Positions 34,451 to 48,646 of a DNA stretch of 64,000 nt are shown piece by piece. A program made the position numbers and the translations under genes. The stretch's first letter is position 1. The number at the start of each line of letters is the position of its first letter. The notes beneath the pieces are model-generated. The model worked only from the letters and a program-made list of their open reading frames with translations. It did not search any database and was not told the DNA's origin. The DNA comes from Amphibalanus amphitrite (lineage: Eukaryota > Arthropoda > Thecostraca > Balanomorpha > Balanidae). The DNA lies in assembly GCF_019059575.1 (NCBI RefSeq), contig NW_024882731.1, positions 1 to 64,000 on the forward strand. Reading direction: 5' to 3'.

Positions 34451-37400
34451 TATGTCAGAGACCGGACGGCCAAACCGGCACAGCTGAGTGGGTACCTATC
34501 TTGGAATGGGCCTCCACCCCGACACCACTGCAACCGCAGGCAGAGATAGCCGCTCTGCGTCCGTGAATTTTTACTGTCACTACGGCTCCGGCAGCAGCAG
34601 AGCCGAGTATCACAGGCGTCACGGATACGGTGGAGATTTTACAGCTTCCCCTGACGGTTTTACAACCGTGAGAACGTCTTAGTGAGCGGCCCATAGCAGC
34701 GTGCCGTACGCAACTTTTTCCTCTTACCGCGCGGCGAAAGGCTACAAGTTTTATTGATCGTTTTTAATGGCGTGAGAATGCCGAGGGTTCAGACACCGGG
34801 ACTTCTTAATCTAATTATGCATCAGGGATTACCAGAAGGAGAAACAGAAATGTTGCAGTTATATGTCAAGGGAATTTACTCACATCGTAATCACGGCTTC
34901 CATGACACCGCGAAATAGGTCGGAACATTCGACATTGTTTCAAGAAAAGACAACCATAAATAAATAAATAGAAATCGAAAATGTAAGAATAACCTGCTGC
35001 CTTCTTACTCGTATAGGGCTGAATCGTAATTCGATAATAAGCAGGCTCCTCTGACCCCGCAGTCGATTCCACCGAACAGTTAATGAATGGGTACCGAGGA
35101 CAGTGCGTGGGTCAAATGACCTCCAGCGCCGGCGGAGGAAGGTCTTTGTTCAGACTAAATACCGGTCATAGACGGGCTTCGACCCTGAATCACAAAATCA
35201 GCACTGATTGGGCATATCAATATTTCATTCCAGACAGATAAAACAAAACATGCGTGATTCAAACAGGAATGTGATAATGATACCGAACAGAGAAGTAGAA
35301 ACTCCCCGCTATCATTGCCAAACATATCTTCAAATACAGCTGGGACGATTGTGGTATCAAATTGAGCCAGGGAAGGACGTTATAAATGTTCTTATCGCCC
35401 GTGATAGACACCCAGTATGATTCGTGAAGAGTTGTTTTGTCACTCAGTCATTCAAATGAAGTGCATTTTGGATCAGTCTTGGCTCTCGACCTACTCAATA
35501 ATGACAGTGATTCCTTCCTCACACTTGAACGACGGGCATTAGTAATGTAAACATTCGAAGATCAAGCATGATTGTGGTGAAACGGATCATCCCTGAACCT
35601 CAATTGGTTCCGACTTTCCCGCAACACCCAGACGATGCTTACATAGAGGCCAAGCCCACCCAAGAGATCCGGTCACGTACGAGAAGAGCGGAAAGGGAGG
35701 GAAGGATAACCGGTGACGGCGACGGATGTGTAATCAACAATTTCACTGTGAACAGAGGACTTATGGAAACGGAAAACGATTGAAAACAGGTGTGGATAGT
35801 AGACAATCATAGCGGTTATCAATGACTAAATTGATCGTATCCGGGAAATTTAGATTAAAATTATTGAACCGGAAATCACGAACTGAGCTCACTGATAACA
35901 CTGAGCAGTGATACGTGAGAAGACTGCCAACACAAGACACTGTGATCCGGAAGATTGACCACTTAAATGGACGGCAACATGCCTAAACAGACACCTTCAG
36001 ACATAAGCATGCTGAGAGGTTTGGCAGGCGCATTACAAACGCCCAGCCGGACCGAGACCTCGAGTCCTCGAGTCAAGGTCAGACCACAGTCGTGACTAGC
36101 CGGCACGACTGGCGAGCCGCACATGAGAGCGATATATCACACCCGGACGGCTGCATACCTACTCCCCTCCCTCCTCTGATAAGGCAGGCATTGTTCAGCG
36201 ACAAAACACGCCCGATATCTCAGGTGTGAAATCAGTCCACGCGAGACGCCACGGAGGCACGTAGACACGTGTCGTCAGACGATGCACCCTCACGTGGCAC
36301 GTGGTACGTGGAGCGTGACCGTAGTTTGGCTTCCCCACGCGGCACCTACGCAGGGAGTCACGGTTCACGAGCTCCCCTCCCCTTCCATCATTACTCCCGG
36401 ATGTCTGTCGGACGCTGCTACCGACACTGCTCGTCTATAGCCACTCCGAGTCTTACCCTCCAGTCCTACCCTCGAGTGCTACCCTCCCTGGGCGGACCCA
36501 CGCAGGGCGCCCGGCCGCTGCCTCCGGTCGTGTCACGCTCCGTCACGCTACCGTCACAGCGGGAGGTGCAACGCCGAGCCAGCGGCGCGTGACAGCCCGT
36601 CAACGGCCGGCGGAAGAGCTGGGTGGACTGGGGTGGAAGTCATCGGGCAGGAATAATTAAGGCAGGGAGCTGAGTGATTAGTTCCACATTTGGAGCCATC
36701 AGAGGGGAGTTCTAAGATCAGAACCAAATTAGAGCACCGTGGTTAGAAAAAGGCATGCATACGAAAATCAGTCACTTCTAGAACAAATGACGAAAGAAGG
36801 CATGCCAATAGCAAACATTAGTGCCTGGCTCTCTAGTCTCTACTCTCCTTTCTCAGTATGAGCGACCTCGGCACTCCAAGCACCGCCATACGCATCCCCC
36901 TTCGCCGTGACCACCCCTTGCAGAGCTCACGGTGACCTCCGACTGAGGTCACGGTAACTGATTGAAGCCACGGTGACCGGCGATGGGTCATGGACCGGTC
37001 CGTGACCAACTTAGCTCTATCGTCAGCTGACTGTCGATCAGCCCAGCAAAACACAACCCGGCAAGCGTTACGTCACGGCACGTCCCAGCGGCCAGACGGC
37101 GGCCTATCCACCGTCCGGTACGAACGGTATAGCAGCGGGCGGGCAGCAGGCTGCAGAACCTAACGGGCTGGCCCACTGCTCGCCGGTCGGGGGCGGCTCC
37201 GGTACAGTCCGAGCCAGCTGGGTTGGTGGGTCAGTAGGACCGCCCCGCGGCCACCGGAGGTGTCTCACAGAACCCGGGGTGTCTTACCGAGCCCGCGGTG
37301 TCTCACGGTTCCAGGGTGTCACACGGAATCGGAACCCGTCCCCCAGTTCCCAGTGGTCCGACGGTGTGATCATTGGCGACTTTCATTTGTAATTTCCTCA

Positions 37401-39042
37401 CCGACGGCTGACCACATAACCACCGCAAACAATCACTTCCGTGCCCACTCTCTCGCCTGAGTAAGAAGTCGGTAATCTTGCCATCAATCCCACCACCGCC
37501 GTCGCGGGAGCCGCCACTGTTATTACGTATTCCCACCCAACAATACCCGTTTACCCAGGGTAGAATGGGCCGGCGCCGGCGGTGGGGTCAGCCCGGCTAA
37601 TCCCACTCCGCGTCCCCGGATCACGGCCCGATTTCACCGCTCGCTGGGACGGACCAAAGGGCTGGATCCGGGGTACGGCCCGTGTCGGAGAAGGCTCAGC
37701 GGCGGGCGGTGGGCGGACGGCGACCGACAACACGGGATAATGATCGGTTCCGTGGAGAGGTCAGCCGACGCCGGGAGAGAAGGGGAGGAGCCGACTGGAC
37801 AGGGCTGGACAGAGGAGAGGATTGGACATGCCGGACACACAGGAGTGGACAGAAACAGATAGACATGACAGGCCGGGTCGGCCCATGTTACCCTGGACAG
37901 AACCGGACATGTCTGATGTCAGAGAGAGTGGCGAAGACCCTGACAGAGTAGTGTGACAGGCGGGTGGAGAGACATTTCCCAGCAGAGAACAGAACAGAAC
38001 ATACTCGGGGCGGACATAGCTCGACAGAGGGTCGGACAAAGGGGCGGGGCGGTATACGGTCCAACCCCGGCAGTTTGGGCAGATGGGTCCACTGATTGGC
38101 GGCGTCACAGGTCGCTGGACGAGGACAGTACCACTGACCGGGCGGCGCAGCCGCGGGTGACGGACCGCGCCCCTGGACAGCGCATTTGGGTGGATAACAG
38201 ATGGATAGACGGATGCAACTGCGGGCGGTGGACGGCACCCCTGGACGGACTAGCACATGTGTGGGTGACGGATAGATGGACTGCGCAACTGTGGGTGAGG
38301 GATGGACACTGGACAGGCTGGTGCAACTGCGTATGATGGAGCGTTCCCCTGACTGACACATTTGGATTAATTGGACGGACTGTCATTTGGATGGAAATCG
38401 TGGTGCAATGCCGAGAGACTGACGATCAGCTGCGGGGTAAGTCGAACGCTGTCCACCGCTCCAACCTCCCTAACCTCACACCGCCCAAAACAGGCCCCAC
38501 ATTGAGAGCGGGCCGGCCACCAAAATCAGTGCCGTCGCACGCTGAGCTCTAGAGTCACGCCCCGCCCGGTCGGTATAAAACTCAGAGACCCGATCAATGC
38601 TGAATACGAATTGACAGGCTGACTCGCCATTGCTGCAAAAGAGCAGAGGGCAGCTTCGGCTTCCAGGAGCACGCCCAACGGTTCCAGATCACCAATCGGT
38701 AGTTCCAGCAATGATAACTCTCTGGCGCCAGTCCCAACAGACGGACGGTGTCCAGCCAGTTGTCACGTCCGGCTGACAAAACAACCCACTCCGTGACGCA
38801 GCGCTCACACGTATGGAGGAGAAAGGAGACAGACAAAACAGAATAGGGAACGGAAGGAACGGCGTGGAGCGTAACAAAGAAGGGGAAGGAGAAGAAGAGA
38901 AAAGGACCAGTGGCGATGGATGCGGGCCAAAGAACAGATAAAAGAAATAGATGAAGAGCATAGATAAGATAGAGGCGAACAAATGAGATGGGGTGCGGGG
39001 GTCTGGATGTCACCAGCTCCGCCACATATCTCCTTTCCCTCC
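34451..39042. other. Intergenic, no gene recognised
   Basis: No supported coding exon. A region rich in GGACAG/GGACGG phrases at about 37780-38400 yields long but repeat-like ORFs. A TATA-like GGTATAAAAC lies at 38571-38580 without a recognisable gene after it. Confidence 0.45.
37257..37333. repeat. Short GGTGTCTCAC minisatellite
   Basis: Four degenerate units of about 18-20 bp beginning (A/G)GGTGTCTCAC or GGTGTCTTACC. Confidence 0.7.
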
Positions 39043-39213
<171 letters not shown>

Positions 39214-42200
39214 TCTCATCACACGCAGTTCGTGCCAGATGAGCTCCGCGTTCTGCGTTTCCTCGATAATACGGTCACGGATGGCTCCCCAGGAACAGAG
39301 ACATTACCACAGAGCCCCAATGAGGCCCCAACTAGACCATCAATCACACAAATCGATCGTAAACGCATTGTGTAATTCACGGTCCATCATACAAACTACC
39401 CCTGTGGTTTATGATCTGCTTCACGTGGCACATTTGACCTCCGTTTATCGCCACGTGTGCCGATCAGAGCTCATATCGCTCAGCAGGAGATGTCACAACA
39501 CTGGGCATCTGGAGCCCACTGCAGCGGGCAGCCTCGTCGCCAGTCATATAAACATGTAACCGGAGCGGCCCATTTTCACCCCGGGGCGTTCCTCTCTGAC
39601 TATAAACATCGCGCCGAGTTCGTCTCTGGCGAGCGTCGTCTCGCGGTCTGGCACCGTCGCCGCTGCAGAGCCGCCTCTCCCCACACACAAACACCACACC
39701 CCCGGCCGGCGGCGGTGGCCCCGCACGGCCCGTGACGTCACAGCGGGGCCGTGTATTGATCGCGGCGCACGGCGGCGAACGTGGTGCGCCACGGCACGCC
39801 GCCGGTGGGGCAGTGCGGCCACCGTCCGGGCCGGCCGGAGAATGATCGAGATCCGGAGAGACTTGGTCATTAGGAGTCTGAGAGCCACACTGACACTCAT
39901 GAATCAAGGATCGCACGAGTAGGTCCTGGCCTGAAGACTGCTCACTTCTGGTCCAGGAGGTCTGATTCTCATCGTCTGGGACTTCCCAACCACTTTACGG
40001 TCGTGATAAAACCGGCTCACCTGGTTCCAGTCGGAAATAACCCCAGATTAAGCCGGAGAGTATCACCGAACTTGTGATTTACGGCAGCCTCTGGAGAGTG
40101 GCTGCCACTCTGGGTTCTCTGCGGCCCCCGAGCGACCGACTCGACTGCTGAGTTCAGCGGTTGAGATCTCATTATCGCCCTCTCCCAGCGGCAAACCTCA
40201 GACAAAGACGGCAGGTCTCCGCTCCTCTCTCCGGTTGGAGAGAGGTGCTGCCCCACACACAGCCTGCCAAACTGCCGAGTGGCAGCCATCCCGGGTTTCG
40301 GCACCGATGTTTGTTTATTTCGGACACGGCATTAGCGAGCAGCTGTGTTAGTCGTCAGTGTTTGGAGGTTCGCCAAACCGCAACGGTCGCACTATTTCAT
40401 TGGTTCAGCAACGAAACTGGGAGACGAGATTCTGGGGATATTTGTGGTTCCAATAAGAACCGATCAAGCTCAATAACTTTCAGATCGCGTGTCAGAACAG
40501 TTCTGGGTCAGTCATTCAAGTTCAGCCTTGAATGATGTTCAGGAGTTTGCTGAAGTCTTTGTTCAGAGTTTTCCAAACTAGAGGCCAGATTCGGCAGCAT
40601 GGCAGACGGGCAGCAACACAATGGAAAATATTTTGGCAAGCCGCAAGGTGACCCGTGAAGTCCAAAATAAGGCTGCCATTGTGGCATGTCGTTTCCATTC
40701 CAAGTACGGGTGATTATCACTCCCTTTGTTTTACTCGTGCATGGCCTCGCTTCATACAAAAATAAACTGCACGGCAAACAACAAACTCGTGTCAATTTCT
40801 CGTGCCAGACCAATACGGAAAACAGCCACGGACCGTTATGCACCGTGCAAGCGACGGAGCAGCACTTACGGTGTGCCGTGCCGCGTGGGAGGTGTTATCA
40901 TACACCGCTCAATGTCGCGGCAGTCCCGCGTCCTTCAGCGCTCACATGTGAGAGTCGGTGCACTCGCCGTGATACGGGCCGTGCACTCGTGATACGGGTC
41001 GTATCGTCATTGTACGACACTACACTTCGTACGTCAATCGTCAGCACAAACAGAATCCACGACCCAAACATGACACCAAGGCACTCACGGATGTTCACTC
41101 ATTATAGTTGTACAATTGTACACTGTGGGTACGCAAAATGGGATATTTCCCGACATAATGATACCAATTGGAAATCACAATAAGCCTAATTGACGAGAGG
41201 CGCATGAAAGAAAAAAAGACATTTCTCTGGGAGCTCATGTTGCCGTTAGGTAAACTCCTGTCAGAAGTAAGCTAGGTTGCACGGGAAAAGAAATTAGAGC
41301 TGACTCGATATCGTTTACACAAACGAGCTGGATCCGGACGCGGAATCAGTCAACAAAGGCTGGAATAAGCCAATGATCCAAATCGATTCACGCTCCAATT
41401 AATATCGGCGATTCAGGTTCTACCCTAAAGAAAAACGATTCCTGCTCCAAAGGAATCAAGCTTAGTCTACAAAGTAACTTATTTCGGTAACACGAGACGG
41501 TCGCAAAATTGAGATTTATTATATAACGCACTACTCTGTGAACACCAAATGAGGCAAAATTGGCGTCGTCAAATCAGACAAAGACTCACTCTGATCATCA
41601 TACACTTCCGTGAGGGTTTTATAAGGCATTACCCTGGCGATCCTTATATAAGGCGCCGCCGGACCTTAGGCCAAGCGGTACCGGGTCAAGTGCGTTATTA
41701 AGGCGTTCATTATTGGAATGGATCTCATTATGCGCCGGTACGGTTATAATCTGAAGAGAGGTAGATATTTGATGAATAAAACATCCCCAGAGGTTCCAAA
41801 AGGCGGCCGGACGGACGGAGCGCGTAGAATTGAGATCGACACGACACTGGCATTCGAGTCCACCCACATCAAACAAAGGAGTGTCACGCACGAGCTGGTG
41901 TTTGTTCCCAGCCGTCACCACGGCTCCATATGGTGACGCTCCGGTTCAGTCATCCAAAGACAGCGCTTCCCTGCCTGATGGTAGGCATCATAAGATCCCA
42001 CCCTTAGCAGCCGTCATAAAACCCAAAATGACTACTCCCATGGCCACCTTGGCGTCAAAACCATGATCGATTATCGACACAGCACGCTAAATCGCGGCCA
42101 GTCAGCGAAAATAGCCGCTGGCATTGATTCTCGACGGAGCCGTGCAGAGAATTCATTTGTCGGCTTTGTCCAAACAGTGCAGCGCATTGCCGGAAGGAAA

Positions 42201-45200
42201 GGGAGTGGTCGGGTCGATACTTCCAAACAGTGACGAGCACTGGCCACGAGGGGCATGTGATGCAAGGAGGTAGAGAAATAGCTCACGGTACCTACCGTAG
42301 AGATTGTCATACTCGGTCCTCTCTCCGAAACCGCTCTGCAGCTCGAGAGGTTCCATCCGAGAGCACTCTGGGTCACACAGGAGATGGCAGATAGCGGAAA
42401 ATGACCGATAGTCCGGTAGACGGTTGTTTTAGATATTGTTTTGAAACAGCTGAAGAAGGGGCCAGGGAGCGGTCAGTGCCGTCAGTGATACGTCATGGGC
42501 GCGGTCAGTGGTCAGTCCGTTCCTCGCACCCCCAGCTGACGTCACGACCCCTGCTGGTGACGTCACACGGTGGTCTGAGGGTGACACGTGTCAGTAACGA
42601 CACCCCTCCCGGCCGGCGGGGCTGATCAATGCTGGCGACGCCACGAGCCCGCCACAGCGGCGGGGGCGGTCACCCCGGGGCGTGGTATGACGGCCTTCCA
42701 CCGTCAGCGGCTGACTTGGCCAGTTCAGGGTCATAATATTGGACACCTCATAGGGCAGGCAGGAATACATACAAGATTCCCTCAAAGACCCCCGGGGTTC
42801 AAGGATGTTCCATTTAAACATATCTGGCATCCTCAGTGGCTTCTAAGTTCTAGTCATCTTTCTCCGGAGTTCAGTAATACCCACGAACAGCCCACACTCA
42901 CGATGAGGTAAGCTTTTCCAAATAGCTTCTGTGTTTGCGGCCATTGAAATGAGCCAACAATGCGGATGATTGCACTCTGATGTAATCCTCCGATGAAGCA
43001 CGACTAAAACGGGAACAAACTCTAAACTCCAAGAAACTTTCAAGAGAGAGTTCGGTCTGTTTTCAACATCGTGAGGAAACGTTACCTCAGCATTGTTCCA
43101 GACGGCACTGCAATCATGCAAGCAGGCTGCTTCAGTGAACACCAAGTCTGTCACATGTTCTGAAGCATGAAGTGCATTGGCACGATCCGGGCTGTCGCCA
43201 CTGCGCAGTCTCCGCCTGGCTGGCGGTGTTCCGCCGTGGAAGGTTAAGCGTCAGTTACGTAGCACGGCTCTACCACAAATGGCCGGGTAACCAAAATCAC
43301 CCGGAAGACTTGCTAACTATGAGAAGATGGAGATCTCCCATCTGTGAAGGCTAATGATTTGTTTCCTTCTGTGCGAATCAGATGGTGATTTACAAATCAA
43401 AATACAAACCAACTATCAACGGAAACCTTGACCTTGGTCAATCACAGCGGACCAAAGCACAGCGGACCAAATCACAGCGCGGCAGTCCTGGCAGAGCTGG
43501 GCCGGGACAGCCACACATCACTCCCATCCGGCCGGTAAATACAATAGGAGCAGCCTTGGGCGACTGGCGGCTCTCTAAGCCTGCTATGCGCCTCCCGGCC
43601 CGCGGGCACAGTCCAGCATGCCGTCAAGGCTGGGTCGTGCCGGGGTATCCTGCGTCCAGATAAGGACGGATAAGGATGGACACGACTAGGAAGATACACT
43701 ACACGTGGTATGGAACGACGCGGGTCGAGAGGTCCGGAGAGGACAAGGGTGGGTTCGAGAGGCCACGGGTCTGTTAGACACGGGTCGAGAGGTAGCGGGG
43801 CCGGAGGGAGGAAGCCATGTTGGTACAGTCAGCTGTCGACGGGAAGCTGTCGGAGCGGGGATGGGCGAAGGGGGCGGCAAAAAAACCTGCAGTGATTGGC
43901 ATGGTTCACAATGGAGAGAAAAACCCAGCCTGAAAGGTCACCGCCCAGCTCTGCTGTATATGCTCAGACGTATGCATTTATCGCAGTCTATCGTCGTTCA
44001 CCACCATTGCCAACAGCTATGGCGTAAGGTTCAAGGGTCGCCTGAACACAACAAGGCCGTCCTTGCTGCCCTGTGCCCGCAGCGATAAGGACCATCGCCC
44101 GACGGGACACAACACCACAGCGGAGCGTGTGATAAGCCAGTGTGTTTGGTCTCTAGACCTTATGGTGACGAAATGAAAACAAAGTGATCGAAACGTGCAT
44201 TAGCAGCATGACGCCATAATATCATGACGTCATTTTCAAACAACTGCAGGATCGGATTGTCTCCGAAGGATAGGTCTCTGATGTCATCTGCATCCAGCTT
44301 TTCCCACCAGTTTCGTGGGATAGCTGATACGGATCACACTCCGCCGTTGTTTTGGATCAGAGTGTGAGCTGCCCAGCCGGTCCCGACATCACGAACAGGG
44401 TGTGGGAAGTGTGTTTATCTGCTGACCTTGACGGTAAGATTGGCTCAGACGGGATGAAACCCGTCCGCACTTATCACATTGACGGATTATACTGGTCGCA
44501 AAGTCTGCATTCAACAAAAAATAGCCGGAAATCTCCAAGAACCCAATAGCCGGAACTCATCCAAAATCCACTTATAAGGCCAGATTGTGTTACTTTAATC
44601 ACAAACAACTAAAATAACAAGAAAAACTCTCCTCTGTAAGATACATACTTTTCTGTCTCGCCGTCCCCGCTGACCAGTGACCAATCCTGCCGCCACGTCC
44701 CGGCACAAAAACACGGACAGTGATTCACCGGGGAGACACGCCGCTCGGACGCGCAGCGCCCAAAGTCGGCCATCCACCGACCCGCTCCGTGCTGCGAGCG
44801 GCGCCCGGTGGGACGGTCCAGCCAGCCACGGCGCCCGGCCAGTTCCTGCCAGACCGGGCCAGACGTGAATCACGACAATTCCCGGGAACGGCAAACGGCG
44901 GACTGAACGTGAAGCCGACACAAGGGTTTGATCACGTGGTCCGTGCTCGTGACCAGATAATCGATCGAACGGTGAACTCACGAAAAGGCTGACTTGACGC
45001 TCAACTGACGACGCCGGAGAGAGCGTTTGAACCGGACGCGGCTCCGAGACGTGGTGTCAACTGACACAGGACGATTGGGTTACTCGGGTCTGCGACATTC
45101 CGGGGGAGGGGTTACAGGGTTCATCCTCTGACCCTCATGTCACACCAGTTCAGCGGCACCCTTTCCCTGACGGGTGTCACCATCTGACACATGACACGGG

Positions 45201-45352
45201 GGCTCTGGATGTCATCATGTGACACCCGCCCACCCCTCCGTCCCCTTCCATCCGCCACCTGCAGGGACAACCCCTACCAGCGCCACGTCAGCACCACGTG
45301 GTCCTATGTCGCGCCGTCAGTTCCAGCTGTTCGCAAAAGTCATCGCGACAGT
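39214..45352. other. Intergenic, no gene recognised
   Basis: Multiple ORFs of 60-165 residues have no domain, splice context or repeat explanation that I can support. A palindromic CCTTATATAAGG is at 41642-41653. Confidence 0.45.
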
Positions 45353-45424
45353 ACAAAACGATCGTCACAGACCGACTATCACAAAACGACCGTCACAGAC
45401 CGACTATCACAAAACGACCGTCAC
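45353..45424. repeat. 28-bp tandem repeat, about 2.5 copies
   Basis: A 28-bp unit beginning ACAAAACGA(T/C)CGTCACAG starts at 45353 and 45381, with a partial third copy at 45409. The copies differ by one base. Confidence 0.85.
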
Positions 45425-47436
45425 GTCACGATATCACGTCACGGCGAGGAGCGGTACGGATGTGACGACGATGGGTGAGTTATGAATGATAGCTCAGCAT
45501 CAAACGTCTGGTTCTGCTATCCACCCTAAACATGCAGCATGCCGAATGTCGATGGCCAGCCCGTGGGGTTTAGATGCGCGTCGACGGCAATATTATTCGA
45601 CGAACATTAGAGGAAACTGCTACACATCTAGCCTCGAAACAGGTGCCCCAATCAGCCGGGCTCTGTTATCTACGTGGATCAGCTGAGAAGTGTATCGAAC
45701 TTTGCGTGCGATTCCCTCACGGAGGCGGACCAGGGGCAGCTACCGCTCCGCCCCCTGCGGGCTGCAGACGCCCACTGCGGTTTGTGGTCAAACGGTCCGA
45801 TTTCGGCGGCTAGGCTCCGCTGAAAGCAAAGCCCTCAGCCCACAGCCATGCCCTGTCACAGTCGCAGCCTGCACACAAAGTTTTACAGAGGGACCACAAG
45901 CCGGCAGCCGGCAGGGCCCTAAAACAATGATGGTATATTGTTGCGTTCGGTTGGCCCAATTCGGAACTAATTCGAGCAGAAACCTCACGGCGCGGTGGCC
46001 GTTTTGACTCGCTCCACAGAGCATGGTCCACCTACTCTGACCACAATCAGTTCAATCCGTCAGCTGTCCGAGAAAAACGTCACAGAAATGGAGAACAATG
46101 GCCACGTAATGAGCCATTAGCGGGCACGGTGCCCATTCACGGTGTCTTGGTTACGTGACGAAACATGTCCGTGGGCCCACTGCCGAATGGACGGTCTGGA
46201 CAGGCAGTCCAGTGGAACCTAGATGGAGTATGAAATCAGCAAGCCAACAAATTTCAACAGAAAGCCATTGCACAAAGAGAGCAAAGCCCAAAGAGGTGTG
46301 AACTACTGGGCAGCTCCTGACAAATTGTTGAGCTGATAATGTGTAGGCATGATTGAATGTCAGATTGACTTAGAGGGAATACTCTAGAGAAGAGGATAGA
46401 CAGCTAGCTGATAAGAGCATTGACTGACCATTGTTGGGGCGTAGTGACAGGCTTCCATAGGCCGCCAGCAGCCGATTGCCGTTCAGGGTCTTCAGGGGAT
46501 GTTTCTTCTGAAGGACAGACATATTGGCTGAGCACAGCAGCAGCTATGTTCAGTTCAGCTACACTGAGCCCATCACCTGCAATAGGAGAACAATATGTCA
46601 AGCCTTATTTCGGAACACACAACAATGCATAGGGGGCTTGAAAAACGCCACTGACATTCACATTGTTGATACAAATTGACAAAGGTTTTGTCAAAGACCA
46701 ATATTGACATGGCTGAAAAAAAAGCTGAAGCAAAAGCCCTGGAAAATTCGAGCACCACTTATCACACATAACAATAGATTATGGTGTAAGATATTGTTGG
46801 TCATTAAAAGTCACTCTAAGCCTATCACCCAATGACCCATGAACTAAACATCGAGATTGAGATAACACCGCAAATGCTCCATTTACCTGTCTTTCTTAGC
46901 AGCTACAAAGCTATAGACACCACTAAAACCAGCATCAAGACTGTGACAATCCCTTAGTCTGACTAAGACACCCTCCCTTCCTACGCCCCGTTCCCAAACG
47001 CGACACGCGAGCGCGGACCTTCCACGTCCCAAGAGAGAAACACGACTGACGAGAATGTCAACAAAAGCGCAAAGCTGGCAGCAACAGCTGACTGTGGAGT
47101 GCGGTCAGCTGATTTTTGACAGTGGCGTTCTCAGGCTATAAAATAAAAGGGGCTCTGCCAGATTCATGCTGTATTTTAATCCTCAGAGTACAAGCCTTAG
47201 CGTTTATTCTCACATGTTTTACCAATATTAAACTGAAATTATTAATTGACTGGTCGGAAATAAGGCAAGTTATTGATCAATCATGCATATTCTGCCATCT
47301 AGCGAGCATTGAGAGAGCTAGTACTGGCTAGGACACATGCACTTTACAGATGGCAGCACTACGAAGTAGACAGATTCAGGTATCTTTTGTAGGTGGCAGC
47401 ACCATGCAAGGACTTATTAGCCACACTACTTGTTCT
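45425..47436. other. Intergenic, no gene recognised
   Basis: No supported exon. It may hold a 5' exon of the gene whose exons begin at 48647, but none could be identified. Confidence 0.45.
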
Positions 47437-47690
47437 CTATTGCACGGGATTGGTAGGTATCAGGTATGCACCGGAATCGAACCTAACGCCTCATTCTGAT
47501 GCTCAGACAGTAAATTCCAAAGTTAGCAGCCTCTGTATTTACAATAATCTTGGCCATTCCTTCCACCTCATGCTGCGCCCCCGGGTTGGATGCCATGGAC
47601 GGTCATGTGACATGCCGGGATCGAACTGGGGGAACTCCCTCCTGGGTGACCCTCAGCGCAGCTCAGTAATCGGATGTCCCTTGGGACAGA
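47437..47690 (-). repeat. tRNA-derived SINE remnants on the minus strand
   Basis: Two box B-like sequences read on the minus strand: GGTTCGATTCCGG (complement of 47471-47483) and AGTTCGATCCCGGC (complement of about 47621-47634). Each is preceded on that strand by tRNA-like sequence with a weak box A. They look like two decayed SINE copies or a dimer. Confidence 0.45.
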
Positions 47691-47930
47691 ATAAACGGCG
47701 ACGGCACATGAGGTGACTCAGACCAATGTTTTGCCTCTCATCATCCGATAGCCCTGTGCTCTATGTTGGTGCTATGCTGGACGCTGGTGTTGTTACACCG
47801 GAACCCAATTTACGAGCGGCTGCGGGATAAAAATACAAATATATTTAGGTACGTCCGAGTGGCGATTCCAACAACCGCCGTTTAAGCGGGCAGGCAGGAT
47901 GTGACCTGCAGTAAGCGCTTGGAGGCAGAA

Positions 47931-47968
47931 CGATGCATGTTCAGCATAGATATGCTGAACATGCATCG
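47931..47968. repeat. Near-perfect palindrome, 18-bp arms
   Basis: 18 bases at 47931-47948 are the exact reverse complement of 47951-47968, with a 2-base spacer. The duplex would be stable, but the loop is too short for a microRNA precursor. Confidence 0.85.
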
Positions 47969-48311
47969 AACATGCAACATAGCTCCACAATAGATAAGAC
48001 TGTTAATGCTACCCGAGCTCTCTACGACGGATCCACCGGGCAATCCTAGTGCCTTCAATGATCCCCAAATATCAGGTATCAGGTATCAGGTATGTCATAA
48101 ATGGTTAAAATTCATGACAGCGTAATTACTGGCATGCTTAGGATTGATGAGATCGTGGAGCGAGGGTATTATTGATAAGAAAGAGACTGCCATTTGATGC
48201 ATCGGACTGGGTCGACCACCTGTTGGCGCGCGTTTACTGGGTGAGCCTCCCCTGTCGAGACGGGAGTGTTTCAATGGCCCGGGGAGAGGTCACTCATCCT
48301 CAGCCTCATCC

Positions 48312-48361
48312 AGGACACACCCAGGTCACACCAAGGTCACATCCAGGTTACATCCAGGTCA
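48312..48361 (+). promoter_or_regulatory. Five AGGTCA-type half-sites in DR5 spacing
   Basis: AGGACA (48312), AGGTCA (48323), AGGTCA (48334), AGGTTA (48345) and AGGTCA (48356) follow each other with exactly 5 bases between them, an 11-bp period. This matches DR5-type nuclear-receptor elements. It lies about 290 bp upstream of the first exon seen for the unrecognised gene, but may simply be an 11-bp minisatellite. Confidence 0.4.
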
Positions 48362-48646
48362 CACGGTCATAATGCGGAGGCTATAGTCAACTAACGAATA
48401 ATCAAATCGAAGCTATTGGTAAGTTCAGTAGTGTAATAACTAATAATGGAACCAGTCGAAAAAAGTAAAAAGGAAAAGCTCTTGAAAACACTACCTACTT
48501 GCCAACACTTCGGACACAGACGGTACTGGTACAACAGGAAGGCACGCATGAGTCGACTTTAAAGACGCATAAATAACGAGCTCCCATGCTATCTCACCCA
48601 GTCATCTATTCCGCGTTTGACCCTCCCTCGCCCACCCTGTCTGCAG

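Noticed and set aside
45255-45472. Possible exon (acceptor CCACCTGCAG, donor before GTGAGT) upstream of the unrecognised gene
   Set aside because: It is largely a 28-bp tandem repeat; the frame with the most protein-like start ends in the wrong phase, and the frame with the right phase has no protein-like features.
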